Origin: Desulfovibrio sp. A2
Lineage (GTDB): Bacteria > Desulfobacterota > Desulfovibrionia > Desulfovibrionales > Desulfovibrionaceae
Reading direction: 5' to 3'
Assembly (NCBI RefSeq): GCF_000226255.1
Contig: NZ_AGFG01000022.1
Span: 1 to 48,727 of the forward strand
DNA length: 48,727 nt
Shown: one piece after another, positions 7,684 to 17,070 of the stretch
Position numbering within the stretch: the stretch's first letter is position 1
Layout of the letters: the number at the start of each line of letters is the position of its first letter
Position numbers and translations under genes: made by a program
Notes under the pieces: generated by a model
The model's database searches: none
What the model saw: the letters and a program-made list of their open reading frames with translations, nothing else
What the model was told of the DNA's origin: nothing

Positions 7684-8313
7684 TCACGCCACCGCGTACC
7701 CGGCATCGCGCAGCGCCTGCACCGTCACGGCCCCGGCCCGCAGCACCCTCAGGCGCGGCGGGCCCTCCTCGTTCCCCTCCCCCCCCAGCACCTCCACCAA
7801 GGTAGAGGGCAACCCGCCGGGCGGGGCGGGCGGCAGGTCCAGCACCCCGGCCACCTCGGCGGTCAGTTCCGGGTCAAGCTCCGCGGCGCGGGTCACGGCC
7901 GGGCGGCCGCTGATGTTGGCGCTGCTGGCCACCAGCGGACCACCGACCAGCAGGCACAGCTCGCGGGCCACGGGGTGCGGGGTCAGCCGCACGGCCACCC
8001 GCCCGGTGCCGCCGGTGAGCGGCGCGGGCACGCCGGGCGCGGCGGGCAGCAGCACGGACAACGGCCCCGGCCAGAACCGCCGGGCCAGGTCTTCCGCCAC
8101 CGGGCACATGCGGGCCGCCACCTGCGCCAACTGGTCCACGTGCCCCACGATGACCGGCAGGGCCAACCGGTGGGCTCGGCGCTTCACCCGGTACACCTCG
8201 TCCACGGCGCCGGCATGGGTGGCCAGGCAGCCTACCCCGAAAAAGGTCTCGGTGGGGAACACCACCACCCGTCCCGCGCGCAGCAGCGCGGCCGCGCCGT
8301 CCATGTTCAGCAT
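7684..8313 (-). CDS. tsaC: L-threonylcarbamoyladenylate synthase (YrdC/Sua5 family)
   Basis: A 209-residue protein that makes threonylcarbamoyl-AMP from threonine, bicarbonate and ATP, the first step of t6A37 modification in ANN-decoding tRNAs. The family features are FPTETFFGVGC (about 19-29), the basic KRRAHRLALPV strand (about 45-55) and SSANISGRPA (about 135-144), which binds the nucleotide. The length fits YrdC-only enzymes without the extra Sua5 domain. The ATG at 8311-8313 gives the family N-terminus; an in-frame ATG 49 codons upstream would overlap the rlmH leader. It is divergent from rlmH with a 137-bp spacer. Confidence 0.9.
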   Translation of the reverse strand: MLNMDGAAALLRAGRVVVFPTETFFGVGCLATHAGAVDEVYRVKRRAHRLALPVIVGHVDQLAQVAARMCPVAEDLARRFWPGPLSVLLPAAPGVPAPLTGGTGRVAVRLTPHPVARELCLLVGGPLVASSANISGRPAVTRAAELDPELTAEVAGVLDLPPAPPGGLPSTLVEVLGGEGNEEGPPRLRVLRAGAVTVQALRDAGYAVA

Positions 8314-8450
8314 GCCGGAATCCGTTGTTGCGTGACGTTGAAAAAGAGAAAAACAATGGCCGGGGCAGCGCGCCGCCCGCGCGGCAACGCCTTGCCGCCC
8401 GCCCCGCTCCGGGATAGACCATGGCCGGAAACAACGCACCCGGAGGTTTC

Positions 8451-8918
8451 GTGAAGTCACTGCGCCTTCTGGCGGTGGGCAAGCTGAAGACGCCGTTCTG
8501 GCAGCAGGCCGCCGCGCACTATCTGGAACGATTGCGCCACACCTGGCGCGTCACCGAAACCCTGGTCCGCGACGGCGACGCCGCCCTGCCGCCCGCCAAA
8601 CGCAACGCCGACGAGGGCGCGCGCCTGCTGGCCGCCCTTGGCCCCTCCGACATCGTGGTATGCATGGACGAGCGGGGCAAGGCCCACACCTCGCCGGAAT
8701 TCGCCGCCCTGCTCGCCCGGCTGACGGAAAACGCCACGGCCGCGCCCTGCTTCGTCATCGGCGGGGCCTACGGCCTGGACGGCGAGGTGCTCAAGCGGGC
8801 CGCCCTGCGCGTGTCGCTTGGCCCCATGACCTTCCCCCACGAGATGGCCCGGGTGGTGCTGCTGGAACAGTTGTACCGCGCGGACTGCATACTGCGCGGT
8901 TCACCCTACCACCATTAG
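8451..8918 (+). CDS. rlmH: 23S rRNA (pseudouridine1915-N3)-methyltransferase
   Basis: A 155-residue SPOUT methyltransferase, exactly the length of the E. coli enzyme, acting on helix 69 of 23S rRNA in the assembled 70S ribosome. The trefoil-knot SAM region is visible as FVIGGAYGL (about 102-110), followed by LGPMTFPHEMARVVLLEQ and the C-terminal SPYHH that ends RlmH proteins. The GTG at 8451-8453 is chosen because GGAGG sits 4 nt upstream (8442-8446). An ATG at 8421 adds ten unrelated residues and lacks such a site. The gene is convergent with the STT3 gene. Confidence 0.93.
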   Translation: MKSLRLLAVGKLKTPFWQQAAAHYLERLRHTWRVTETLVRDGDAALPPAKRNADEGARLLAALGPSDIVVCMDERGKAHTSPEFAALLARLTENATAAPCFVIGGAYGLDGEVLKRAALRVSLGPMTFPHEMARVVLLEQLYRADCILRGSPYHH

Positions 8919-9013
8919 CCGCGAAGGGTGCTTTCGCCGCAACTCCGGCATCCACACGCTAGCACCCTGCGCGCCCCATCATAAGAAAAGAACACGTGGC
9001 GGGTGGGTGCGGG

Positions 9014-11311
9014 TCATAACACTTCGTACACGCGCGTATGCACGTTATCGAACACCAGCTTGAAGTATGGCGTGAAGCGCGGGTCTTCCGGTGACGACAG
9101 CAGCAGTTGCACCATCAGCGTGTTGTACATGTCGTCGTCGATGACCAGCTTGTCGCCCGTGGTGCGGTTGAAGATGAAATGCCGCCCGTTGAAGCGGAAA
9201 TACATCTGGCGGTTCAGGCCGGTATCGTCCAGCACGTCGATGGATTCGGCGTACACCGGGTCCATGTTCTGCACCAGCACCACACCGTTCTCCATGCTGA
9301 ACTGCAACGGCTTGCTGATGGAGGCGATCTGGTAGCCGCGCCCTTCCTTGGCCAGGAAGTCCCAGCGGCCATAGGTGGTTATCCAGAAGCCCAGACGCAG
9401 CATGTCGAAGCTGACCACAAGGTACTGCCTGCCCTGCGCGGCCACCAGCGGTTCCTTTCGGGCCGCCAGCTTGCGCATCAGGTCGTCGGCGTCGTGGTTG
9501 TTCATGCCCTCGAAGACGTTGCCGGGAATGTTGCCCTTGCTGGCCGCATACTTGATGAGCTGCCGGGCGAAGCGCGGATTGTCCGAGGCGTACACGGCGG
9601 CGGGCACGAACAGCGAAGGCCCGCCGTGGCTCGCGCCGTCGGCGATGGTCGAGCGGTGCGCGAAATGGTGGGTGGCATAGCCCCAGTCCCACCAGTTCCA
9701 GATCATGGAATCTTCCGGGGTGTTGGTGCGCAGAAACTTCAGGGCCGCCGCGTGCCGCTTGTTCAGGATGGGCCCCTGGGTCATGGCCGGGATCACTTCC
9801 AGGTACGGCGCGCCCAGCACCGTGAGCAGCACGGCGGAAACCAGCAGCCGTCCGGCGGTGCGGTAGAAGTTGTCGCGCAGCACGAGGCCCGCAAGCCAGT
9901 GCACCGGCATGCAGATGCCCAGCGCCATCACCGGCGCGCCGAACATCACCATGCGCCCGCCCAGCTTGATGGACAAAAAGGCCAGCACCGCCAGCGGCAG
10001 GTGGAACAGCGCCGCCGGACGCGCGACGAGCGCCACGCCGAACCCGGCCAGCCCGGCCAGCGCGGCGGGCATCCACGGATGAAAATAGGCCAGCACCTCT
10101 GCCAGTGAAAGGTCCTGCACCTCGATGATGCTCTGGGCCACCGAGGGGTAGACCAGCACGTCGCCGTCGGGCTGGGCCACGGCGTCACCCGCCCGCTTGA
10201 TGTAGCTCTGGGCCGAGCGCAGCATGGTCTGGAACACCTCGGCGTCGGCCACCAGCCACAGCACCACCAGCCACAGCAGCCCGTGCACCACCCGCCGCTC
10301 GGCCAGCGCGCGCAGGAAGGGCCACGGTCCGCGCAGCCCCACGGCCAGCAGCGCCGCCCCGGCAAAGCCCGGCCAGCCTCCCAGCACGGGCAGCGCATAC
10401 AGCAGCCCGCCCACCAGCAGGTCGGCCCGGCGGCCGCGCATGCCGAACACCATCACCAGCCCCGGCACCAGCAGCGCGTAGTAGCGCACCAGATACGGGA
10501 ACATGGAATGCCATTCCTGCGACCACCAGCCCAGCAGGCCGCTACACAGCAGCACGGCCATCCAGCGGGGGGACAGGGGATCGTCGGCCGCGCCCGTCAC
10601 ATCAGGAGCATCCGACGGGGTTGATGCGGAAAGCGGACGGCCGCGCCGCAGCCGCCGGTACAGCGCCACGGCCAGTTCCGGCAGGGTGTGCAGGCGAGGG
10701 GCCAGCCACAGCCCCGGTCCCAGCCCGGACACCAGGGCGAACAGCAGGGTCACGAGGTCGGTGTCGCAGTAGCCAAGCAGGGTGCGGGCCAGAAAGCCCG
10801 GCGCGAGCGAGGCCAGCACCCCGGCGCACAGCCCGGCCTCCATGCCGCCCAGCGCCGCCGCCCAGGCGAACACCGCCACCGCCAGCAGGCTGCCCATGAC
10901 CGGCGGCAGCCAGAAGCCCACCGCCCCGGACGTGGACCTGGTAAGCAGGGCCACGTAGCGCACCAGTTCGGACATGGGGTGCCCCGCGCCGAATTCAAAG
11001 CCGTCGGCCCCCGCCGTCCAGTGGTAGGCGTCGTGGGTGGCCAGCAGGTATTCACCGTCCAGTTGATATTCCGGGGTCTGCCAGGCCGGGTATTCCAGCA
11101 TGCGCATGGCGAAGGCCACGCCGAAGGCCAGCAGGGCCAGCAGCACGGCGCGCCCGCCCGGCGAACACAGCCAGGCCGCGACGCGGCGCAGCACACCGGC
11201 AAGGATTCGGCGGCCGTCCCGCGAGGAGGAGGGTTCGCCGTTGCCTTCGGTGTTCCGGGGGGCACCGTACGAGGCGGCTATGGGGGATGTTTCGGACGCG
11301 TGCACGCTCAT
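9014..11311 (-). CDS. STT3/PglB-type oligosaccharyltransferase (protein N-glycosylation)
   Basis: A 765-residue polytopic inner-membrane protein. The N-terminal half has more than ten hydrophobic segments and an external loop with the acidic residues expected to bind metal (GEYLLATHDAYHW, about 65-80). The C-terminal periplasmic domain carries WNWWDWGY, whose WWDWG (540-544) is the STT3 signature that binds the Asn-X-Ser/Thr sequon. Bacterial PglB-type enzymes transfer a lipid-linked glycan to asparagine, and Desulfovibrio PglB homologues are known. The ATG at 11309-11311 follows AGGAAGCC; upstream in-frame starts add arginine-rich sequence. No glycan assembly or flippase genes flank it, so the lipid-linked donor must be made elsewhere. 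It is convergent with rlmH. Confidence 0.9.
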   Translation of the reverse strand: MSVHASETSPIAASYGAPRNTEGNGEPSSSRDGRRILAGVLRRVAAWLCSPGGRAVLLALLAFGVAFAMRMLEYPAWQTPEYQLDGEYLLATHDAYHWTAGADGFEFGAGHPMSELVRYVALLTRSTSGAVGFWLPPVMGSLLAVAVFAWAAALGGMEAGLCAGVLASLAPGFLARTLLGYCDTDLVTLLFALVSGLGPGLWLAPRLHTLPELAVALYRRLRRGRPLSASTPSDAPDVTGAADDPLSPRWMAVLLCSGLLGWWSQEWHSMFPYLVRYYALLVPGLVMVFGMRGRRADLLVGGLLYALPVLGGWPGFAGAALLAVGLRGPWPFLRALAERRVVHGLLWLVVLWLVADAEVFQTMLRSAQSYIKRAGDAVAQPDGDVLVYPSVAQSIIEVQDLSLAEVLAYFHPWMPAALAGLAGFGVALVARPAALFHLPLAVLAFLSIKLGGRMVMFGAPVMALGICMPVHWLAGLVLRDNFYRTAGRLLVSAVLLTVLGAPYLEVIPAMTQGPILNKRHAAALKFLRTNTPEDSMIWNWWDWGYATHHFAHRSTIADGASHGGPSLFVPAAVYASDNPRFARQLIKYAASKGNIPGNVFEGMNNHDADDLMRKLAARKEPLVAAQGRQYLVVSFDMLRLGFWITTYGRWDFLAKEGRGYQIASISKPLQFSMENGVVLVQNMDPVYAESIDVLDDTGLNRQMYFRFNGRHFIFNRTTGDKLVIDDDMYNTLMVQLLLSSPEDPRFTPYFKLVFDNVHTRVYEVL

Positions 11312-11670
11312 GGCTTCCTGCCGTGAAAAAGGGCTGCGGCCCACGGGCCGCGCAGGGGGGATATACGCGAAACGGCGGCGCATCGCCAGCGGGGCCGGAA
11401 CGCGCTGGCGGGACGTGCGGGAACGGTTGGGCCATGACGCCCTTTCGCGCCTAGGCCGGACGGCCGCGCCCGCGCGCTGCCGGGACAATGCGACGCCGCA
11501 CGCGCAGCGGGGGCGAGTCGCCGCTTCACCTGCGGCGCGAAATGGGGTAGAGCCTTCCGCGAACCGGACACCAGCGCCGCCCCGTGCGGCGAACCGGCCC
11601 GCCCCGCGCGGGACGCCGCCACCACACCGCTCCGGCAGGGACGCCCCCTCCGGCCCATGGAGACGCCGCC
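11312..11670. other. divergent spacer between STT3 gene and small conserved gene
   Basis: About 360 nt of GC-rich sequence between two divergent starts. It should hold both promoters, but no convincing -35/-10 pair, operator or hairpin is visible. Confidence 0.5.
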
Positions 11671-11889
11671 ATGCTGAACATGAAGTATCTCGAAGAACTT
11701 GAGGAATACCTTACGTCGGAACGCCTGGAGGACGAATTCGAATATTCGCCCGAGGAACGCCGGCACGAAATCCTCGAATTCCTCGAACGCCTCATGGATG
11801 TGGCGGACAAGGCCGACGCCGCCGCCACCAAGCTCATCTTCCGTAAATCGCAGCTTGGCGCGCTGATGGGCACCCCGCCCGAAAAATAA
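11671..11889 (+). CDS. small acidic conserved protein of unknown function
   Basis: A 72-residue protein starting MLNMKYLEELEEYL. It is strongly acidic and almost wholly predicted helical in its first 50 residues (EELEEYLTSERLEDEFEYSP, then EERRHEILEFLERLMDVADK), with no signal or membrane segment. Codon use matches neighbouring genes and GGAGA lies upstream of the ATG. The function is not recognised; the heptad-like spacing of Leu and Glu suggests a helical bundle or a small binding partner. It stands alone between the divergent STT3 gene and the convergent rsmG. Confidence 0.65.
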   Translation: MLNMKYLEELEEYLTSERLEDEFEYSPEERRHEILEFLERLMDVADKADAAATKLIFRKSQLGALMGTPPEK

Positions 11890-11943
11890 CCCCGCCACGG
11901 GCCGGTCCGGCCACCGCGCCGGAATGCCCCCGCAGGTTCCGCG

Positions 11944-12705
11944 TCACGCCTGGGCCAGCGCCCACAGGTGGCGCACCGTGGATTCGGGTTCCACGCTTCC
12001 CCTGCCCACCGCCTTGCCGCCCGCGCCGCCCTTGCCGCCCGCGCCGCCCATGCCGTCCGCGCCGCCCATGCCGTGGGCCGGCGGGGCCTGCACCGTGTAT
12101 TCCACCCGTGCAGCCACCCGCCAGCCGGGGGACAGTTGCGCGGGCGGGCCTTCATTGGCCAGGAACACCACCAGGCCGTCCGGGGCCACGTGACCCCGCA
12201 CCAGTTCCAGCACTTCGGGCCAGGGCAGAAAGGCCCGGCTCACCACACAGTGCGCCTTGGGCCTGGTGGGCATGAATTCCTCCACCCTGCCCCGGAACAC
12301 CACGGTGCCCGGCAGGGGATGGCGGGCCAGCACGTTGGACAGGAACAGGGTGCGCTTTTCGCGCGCGTCCACCAGGTGATAGGCGCCCGCCTGCCACACC
12401 GTGCGCAGGGGAATGCCCGGCAGCCCCGCGCCCGCCCCCAGGTCCCACGTTTCCGGCGCTTCCGGCAGGGGCAGCGTACGCAGAAAGCGCGCCAGATGCA
12501 GGCTGTCCACGATCAGGGTGCGGAAGGTGGCCTGCCAGGTGCGCGTGCCCACCAGGTTCATGACCCGGTTCCACTTCATCAGCAGTTCCAGATAGCCCGC
12601 CAGCGCGGCCAGCGCGACATCGGGCACGGATTCCGGGCCAAAACCGGCCTCGGCGCACAGCCGGGCCAGTTCCTTCGGGGATACATGGACTTCTGCGGGG
12701 GGCAT
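11944..12705 (-). CDS. rsmG: 16S rRNA (guanine527-N7)-methyltransferase
   Basis: A 253-residue SAM-dependent methyltransferase of the GidB family acting on G527 of 16S rRNA. The SAM-binding loop DLGAGAGLPGIPL is at 88-100. LLMKWNRVMNLVG (about 41-53) and VVSRAFLPWPEVLEL (about 154-168) are also family blocks. Two in-frame ATGs are possible: AGGAG (12712-12716) abuts the first, at 12711, and stands 6 nt before the second, at 12705, so the second is preferred. Unusually, residues about 208-237 are a Gly/Ala hexapeptide repeat tract inserted before the conserved C-terminus, which makes the protein about 45 residues longer than the E. coli enzyme. It is divergent from fabD. Confidence 0.92.
   Translation of the reverse strand: MPPAEVHVSPKELARLCAEAGFGPESVPDVALAALAGYLELLMKWNRVMNLVGTRTWQATFRTLIVDSLHLARFLRTLPLPEAPETWDLGAGAGLPGIPLRTVWQAGAYHLVDAREKRTLFLSNVLARHPLPGTVVFRGRVEEFMPTRPKAHCVVSRAFLPWPEVLELVRGHVAPDGLVVFLANEGPPAQLSPGWRVAARVEYTVQAPPAHGMGGADGMGGAGGKGGAGGKAVGRGSVEPESTVRHLWALAQA
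12014..12067. repeat. 18-bp in-frame tandem repeat inside rsmG
   Basis: Three units of TTGCCGCCCGCGCCGCCC, two identical and the third with two substitutions, followed by a partial fourth. They encode GGAGGK/GGADGM hexapeptides on the minus strand. As 18 is a multiple of 3, copy-number change would alter length without shifting the frame. Confidence 0.85.
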
Positions 12706-13050
12706 GGGCATCTCCTGGAAAAAGGTCCGGTCCGCACAGGCCGGACACGGGAACTGGCGGCCTTGTAGCCGCCCCGGCGTTCGGTGGCAAGCACCGGTCC
12801 GCCAGCGGATGCGCGCGGCGGCGATGCGCCATCCCGTCCCTGGGGCACGGCCCCGCGCGGCCGGAAACGACAGCACCACTTGCATCGGCGCGCGTGTTTG
12901 ACTATGCAGCGAACGGGCGACGCGCCGCGCGCGGCAAAGCTGGCGCACCCGTCCTGAGGGGGACGGCCCCGCGTGCGCCCGACACACGATACCGCACATC
13001 CATCGGCCGGGACACACCCGGCGCAATCCCGCATTCTGGAGCGACACCGA
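12706..13050. other. divergent spacer between rsmG and fabD
   Basis: About 345 nt with the ribosome binding sites of both genes at its edges (AGGAG at 12712-12716 on the minus strand; GGAG before fabD). No clear promoter hexamers or hairpins are visible in between. Confidence 0.5.
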
Positions 13051-14013
13051 ATGAACCGTACCGACCTCGCCATACTGTTCCCCGGCCAGGGCTCGCAGGA
13101 ACCCGGCATGGGCCGTGACGTGGCCGACGCCATGCCCGAGGCCATGGACCTGTGGAAGAAGGCCGAACGCGCAAGCGGCCTGCCCCTGCGCGAAATCTAC
13201 TGGGACGGCGGCGACGACAAGGCCATGGCCGACACCCGCAACCTTCAGCCCGCGCTGACCGTGGTCAATCTTTCCCTGTGGCTGCGCCTTGCCGGGCGCG
13301 TTGCCCCGGCCTGCGCCGCCGGGCACAGCCTTGGCGAGTACGCCGCCGCCGCCGCTTCCGGCGCGCTTTCGGTGGACCGCACCCTGGAACTGGTGTCCCT
13401 GCGCGGCCAGCTGATGGCCGAGGCCGACCCCGACGGCAGTGGGGCCATGGCCGCCGTGCTCAAGCTGGCGCTGGCCGACGTGGAGGACGTGGTGCGCGAG
13501 GCCGCCGAGGCCACCGGCCAGATGATCCGCATCGCCAACTACAACACGCCGGGCCAGTTGGTGCTGTCCGGCACGCGCGACGCCATCGCCGACGCCGCTG
13601 CCAGGGTCAAGGAGCGCAAGGGCCGCGCCCTCTTGCTGCCCGTCAGCGGGGCCTTTCACAGCCCGCTCATGGACGAGGCCGCGAAGGAACTGGCCAGGGC
13701 CATGCGCTCGGCCACCTGGTCGCGCCCGCGCTTTGCCGTGTACTGCAACGTCACCGGCCGGGCCGTCACCGACGGCGAATCGCTGCACGAGGCCATGACC
13801 AGGCAGATGACCTCTTCCGTGCAGTGGATCTCCACCGTGACCAACCAGTGGAACGACGGCGTGCGCCGCTGGGTCGAGGCCGGCCCCAAGGGCGTGCTGA
13901 CCAAGATGGTGGGGCCCATCCTTGCCGCGTCGGGCGTGCCCGCCGCCGAGGAAGGCGGCTGGGCTGCCGAGGGGGCTGGCAGCCTGGAGGCGGCCGACGC
14001 CCTGACGATTTAG
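13051..14013 (+). CDS. fabD: malonyl-CoA:ACP transacylase
   Basis: A 320-residue enzyme that moves malonyl groups from CoA to acyl carrier protein in type II fatty-acid synthesis. GQGSQ (12-16) shapes the oxyanion hole. GHSLGE (91-96) holds nucleophile Ser93, and AFHSPLM (201-207) holds catalytic His203. The ATG at 13051 follows GGAG with an 8-nt spacer, and family similarity starts there (LAILFPGQG). The C-terminal 30 residues after LAASGVPAAEE are low-complexity Ala/Glu/Gly and look lineage-specific. It is not in a fab operon here and stands between divergent rsmG and argS, 424 nt upstream of the latter. Confidence 0.93.
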   Translation: MNRTDLAILFPGQGSQEPGMGRDVADAMPEAMDLWKKAERASGLPLREIYWDGGDDKAMADTRNLQPALTVVNLSLWLRLAGRVAPACAAGHSLGEYAAAAASGALSVDRTLELVSLRGQLMAEADPDGSGAMAAVLKLALADVEDVVREAAEATGQMIRIANYNTPGQLVLSGTRDAIADAAARVKERKGRALLLPVSGAFHSPLMDEAAKELARAMRSATWSRPRFAVYCNVTGRAVTDGESLHEAMTRQMTSSVQWISTVTNQWNDGVRRWVEAGPKGVLTKMVGPILAASGVPAAEEGGWAAEGAGSLEAADALTI

Positions 14014-14437
14014 GCCGCCTGGCCCGCCTGATCCGTCTGACCCGTTTGGGCCGCTGCATTCCTTTTCATGACGCCGGGCCGGGTGTGCGCTTGCGCACCC
14101 GGCCTTGTGCGTCCCGCGCGCGGCCCGCCACCGCGCCGTGGCCGGGAACAGGCCGATCTCAAACGGACTGCGCACCTGCCCGGCCCCGGCGTCCGCCCTC
14201 CGGCAATTGCCCGCTGGCGCCGGACGCCCATGCGGCTTTGCAGTCGCCCCGATTTCTGGTACACGACCCACTTCGGACAAGCACCCCGCCGCCGCGGCAT
14301 CGCGCCCGCCCCCCAGGGCCGGACGGCCGTGCCGCGCCCGGGTTGCGGATTTTCGTCCGCGCGGCCCCTTGCGGGGCGCGCCGACACCGCCCACGCAGCC
14401 ATCACATCCCAAAGAAAAACAGGACACAGATACATCC
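14014..14437. other. fabD-argS intergenic region
   Basis: It begins with an imperfect 10-nt tandem pattern (CCGtcTGAc type, 14018-14050). A strong GGCCGGGTG...CACCCGGCC hairpin with a GCGC-tt-GCGC tip follows at 14077-14104. The remaining 330 nt hold no supported gene and must contain the argS promoter, which is not recognisable. Confidence 0.55.
14077..14104. terminator. GC hairpin after fabD, probable terminator
   Basis: GGCCGGGTGTGCGC pairs with GCGCACCCGGCC across a TT loop, 63 nt beyond the fabD stop. There is no long T-run after it (TTGTG), so termination would be weak or factor-assisted. Confidence 0.45.
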
Positions 14438-16093
14438 ATGCGCGCACGTCAGCAGTTGCTGGCCTCCCTTCAGGCCATCGTGAAGGACATGGGGCTTTCC
14501 TGGCCCGAAAAGGCCACTCTGGAGCCGCCCCGCGACAAGTCGTTCGGCGACCTTGCCGCCAACATCGCCCTGGTGCTCGCCAAGGACGCGGGCGTGCCCC
14601 CGCGCGAACTGGCATCGCGCCTGGCGGGCGCCCTGCGCGACTCCGATCCGGCCATCGACGCCGTGGAAATCGCCGGGCCGGGCTTCCTGAACGTCACCTA
14701 CTCGCCCGACTTCTGGCGCGAGACCGTGCTGCACGTGGAAGCGGCGGGCGAACGCTATGGCGCCACCACCGTGGGCGCGGGCCGCAAGGCGCAGGTGGAA
14801 TACGTGTCCGCCAACCCCACCGGGCCGCTGCACATCGGCCACGGGCGCGGCGCGGCGCTGGGCGACTGCCTGGCGCGGGTGCTGCGTTTCGCCGGGTACG
14901 ACGTGACCACCGAATACTACATCAACGACGCCGGGCGGCAGATGCGCCTGCTGGGCCTTTCGGTGTGGCTGCGCGCGCTGGAGCTTTCCGGCCGCCCGTT
15001 CACCATGCCCGAAGATTTCTATCGCGGCGACTACATCAAGGACATCGCCGCCGAGATGCTGGCCAAAGACCCCGGTCTGGTGGACCTGCCCGAGGCCGAA
15101 GGGCAGGACCGCTGCTTCGAGTACGCCATGAATTCCATCATGGACGGCATCAAGCAGGACCTCATCGACTTCCGCGTGGAGCATCAGGTGTGGTTCTCCG
15201 AACTTTCCCTGGTGCGCGAAGGCGCGGTGGAAAAGACCTTCGAGCGACTGAAGGCCGCCGGGCTCGCCTTCGAGCAGGACGGCGCGCTGTGGTTCCGCAC
15301 CACCACCCTCGGCGACGACAAGGACCGCGTGCTGCGCAAGTCCGACGGCACCCTGACCTACTTCGCCTCGGACATCGCCTACCACGACAACAAGTACGAC
15401 CGTGGCTTCGACCTCGTCGTGGACATCTGGGGCGCGGACCATCACGGCTACGTGCCGCGCATGCGCGCCGCCGTGGCGGCACTTGGCAAGCGGCCCGAGC
15501 AGTTCGACGTGATTCTCGTCCAGCTCGTGAACCTCTTGCAGGGCGGCGAACAGATCGCCATGTCCACGCGCGCCGGGCAGTTCGAAACCCTGCACGACGT
15601 GGTCAAGGAAGTGGGCGCCGACGCCGCGCGGTTCATGTTCCTTTCGCGCAAGAGCGACAGCCACCTCGACTTCGACCTGGAACTGGTGAAGCAGCGCTCC
15701 ATGGACAACCCGGTGTACTACGTTCAGTACGCTCATGCCCGCGTGTGCGCGGTGCTGCGCAAGGCCGCCGAACGCGGCATAGTGCCGCCCGCGCGCATGG
15801 ACGCGGCGGCGCTGGCCCCCCTGACCCTGCCGGAGGAACTGGACCTGCTGCGCCTGGTGGACCGCATGCCCGACACCTTGTCCGCCGCCGCCGAAGGGCT
15901 GGCCCCGCACCACGTCAGCTTTTACCTGATGGAAGTGGCGGGCGCGCTGCACAGCTACTACGCCAAGGTGCCGGTGCTGAACGCCGACACCCCGGAAACC
16001 ATCGTGGCCCGGCTTGCGCTGCTGCGCGCCGTGGGCCGGGCCGTGGCCAACGGCCTGAACCTGCTCGGCGTCGAAGCGCCCGTGGCCATGTAG
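14438..16093 (+). CDS. argS: arginyl-tRNA synthetase
   Basis: A 551-residue class I synthetase that charges tRNA-Arg. The N-terminal Add-1 domain, which contacts the tRNA D-loop, spans about 1-90. The signature [19 protein letters not shown] (about 121-139) contains the HIGH motif at 132-135. The MSTRAG stretch (about 374-379) stands where other class I enzymes have KMSKS, as usual in ArgRS. The C-terminal DALR anticodon-binding domain begins near [13 protein letters not shown] (about 425) and ends with [14 protein letters not shown]. The ATG at 14438 is preferred because the family starts with a helix like [14 protein letters not shown] lies 13 nt upstream. The SPOR-domain gene follows 24 nt later and is probably co-transcribed. 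Confidence 0.96.
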   Translation: MRARQQLLASLQAIVKDMGLSWPEKATLEPPRDKSFGDLAANIALVLAKDAGVPPRELASRLAGALRDSDPAIDAVEIAGPGFLNVTYSPDFWRETVLHVEAAGERYGATTVGAGRKAQVEYVSANPTGPLHIGHGRGAALGDCLARVLRFAGYDVTTEYYINDAGRQMRLLGLSVWLRALELSGRPFTMPEDFYRGDYIKDIAAEMLAKDPGLVDLPEAEGQDRCFEYAMNSIMDGIKQDLIDFRVEHQVWFSELSLVREGAVEKTFERLKAAGLAFEQDGALWFRTTTLGDDKDRVLRKSDGTLTYFASDIAYHDNKYDRGFDLVVDIWGADHHGYVPRMRAAVAALGKRPEQFDVILVQLVNLLQGGEQIAMSTRAGQFETLHDVVKEVGADAARFMFLSRKSDSHLDFDLELVKQRSMDNPVYYVQYAHARVCAVLRKAAERGIVPPARMDAAALAPLTLPEELDLLRLVDRMPDTLSAAAEGLAPHHVSFYLMEVAGALHSYYAKVPVLNADTPETIVARLALLRAVGRAVANGLNLLGVEAPVAM

Positions 16094-16117
16094 CGCGCCA
16101 AGGCGCGGAAACCAGGC

Positions 16118-16954
16118 ATGGCAGCACCCAGACAAGGGCAACCCGGAGGGGGACAGGGGCAGAAGGATGGCGGACGCAAGAAAGGCGTCTACACCATCCA
16201 CGTCACCCTGCCCTCGCTCATTTCGGCGGGCATCGTGGCCATCATCGGCTTCGGATGGGTGTTCGTGCTCGGCGTCATCGTGGGGCGGGGCTACAACCCG
16301 GAAGAACGCCTGGGCATCGAGCGCATCATGCCCAAGCCCGCCGTGAACGCCTCGCAACCAACCCCCATGCCCGGCGGGGTCATCAAGCCCGAGGATCTCC
16401 AGTTCATGGATTCCCTGCGGGCCAAGCCCGCCCCGGTATCGGGCAACGCGGGCGTGTCGGTGAACGCCACCGAAATCGTGCTCAAGAACGGTAAGAAGGA
16501 CCAGAAGCCCGATCCGAAAGCCGACGCGAAAAAGGACGCCAGGACAGACGCCAAGGCGGCAGACAAGAAACCCGACGCTAAAACGGATTCCAAGTCGGAT
16601 TCCAAGGCCGCCCAGAAGCCCGAACCGAAAAAGGACGACAAGAAGGCCGCCGCGCCCGCTTCCAGGGACGCCAAGGCGGCGGAAGCCCCGCCCGCCGATG
16701 GCGACCGGTTCGACTACGTGTACCAGGTGGCGGCCTACAAGGCGGCGGACCCCGCCAACGCCCTGAAGGCCAGGCTGGAGGCATCCGGCATCAAGGTGCG
16801 CCTGGACACTTCGGTGGAAAACGGCGTGTCGTGGTACCGGCTGAACGCCCTGTTCCGGGGCACGCCGGAAGACACGCGCCAGTTGCGCGCCGCGCTTTCC
16901 AAACACGGCATCGACAAGGTCATCCTGCGCAGCAAGACTCCGGTTTCCCGATAG
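16118..16954 (+). CDS. SPOR-domain inner-membrane protein
   Basis: A 278-residue bitopic protein. Residues 1-30 are a short, Gly/Lys-rich cytoplasmic tail. Residues about 32-56 (SLISAGIVAIIGFGWVFVLG) form one membrane helix. Residues about 125-200 are a Lys/Ala/Asp-rich low-complexity linker. A C-terminal SPOR domain (about 205-272, starting DYVYQVAAYKAADPANALKA) should bind denuded peptidoglycan glycans at division sites. The layout matches FtsN/DedD-like proteins, but no FtsN core motif can be claimed. It starts 24 nt after argS and precedes the mla operon by 116 nt. Confidence 0.85.
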   Translation: MAAPRQGQPGGGQGQKDGGRKKGVYTIHVTLPSLISAGIVAIIGFGWVFVLGVIVGRGYNPEERLGIERIMPKPAVNASQPTPMPGGVIKPEDLQFMDSLRAKPAPVSGNAGVSVNATEIVLKNGKKDQKPDPKADAKKDARTDAKAADKKPDAKTDSKSDSKAAQKPEPKKDDKKAAAPASRDAKAAEAPPADGDRFDYVYQVAAYKAADPANALKARLEASGIKVRLDTSVENGVSWYRLNALFRGTPEDTRQLRAALSKHGIDKVILRSKTPVSR

Positions 16955-17070
16955 CGCAGCCTTGACGGCATGTTGCGACGGGACTAGCATGTAAGGATGT
17001 GAAGACACCGGGAACGGGTTGGCTGCGCTGCGCCCCCGTTTCCACCGCCCGCCCGCCGGGAGAGAACACC

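Noticed and set aside
12706..14439. Upstream extension of the rsmG frame, antisense to fabD and part of the fabD-argS gap
   Set aside because: RsmG homology and an AGGAG site begin near 12705. The extension is the reverse of fabD.
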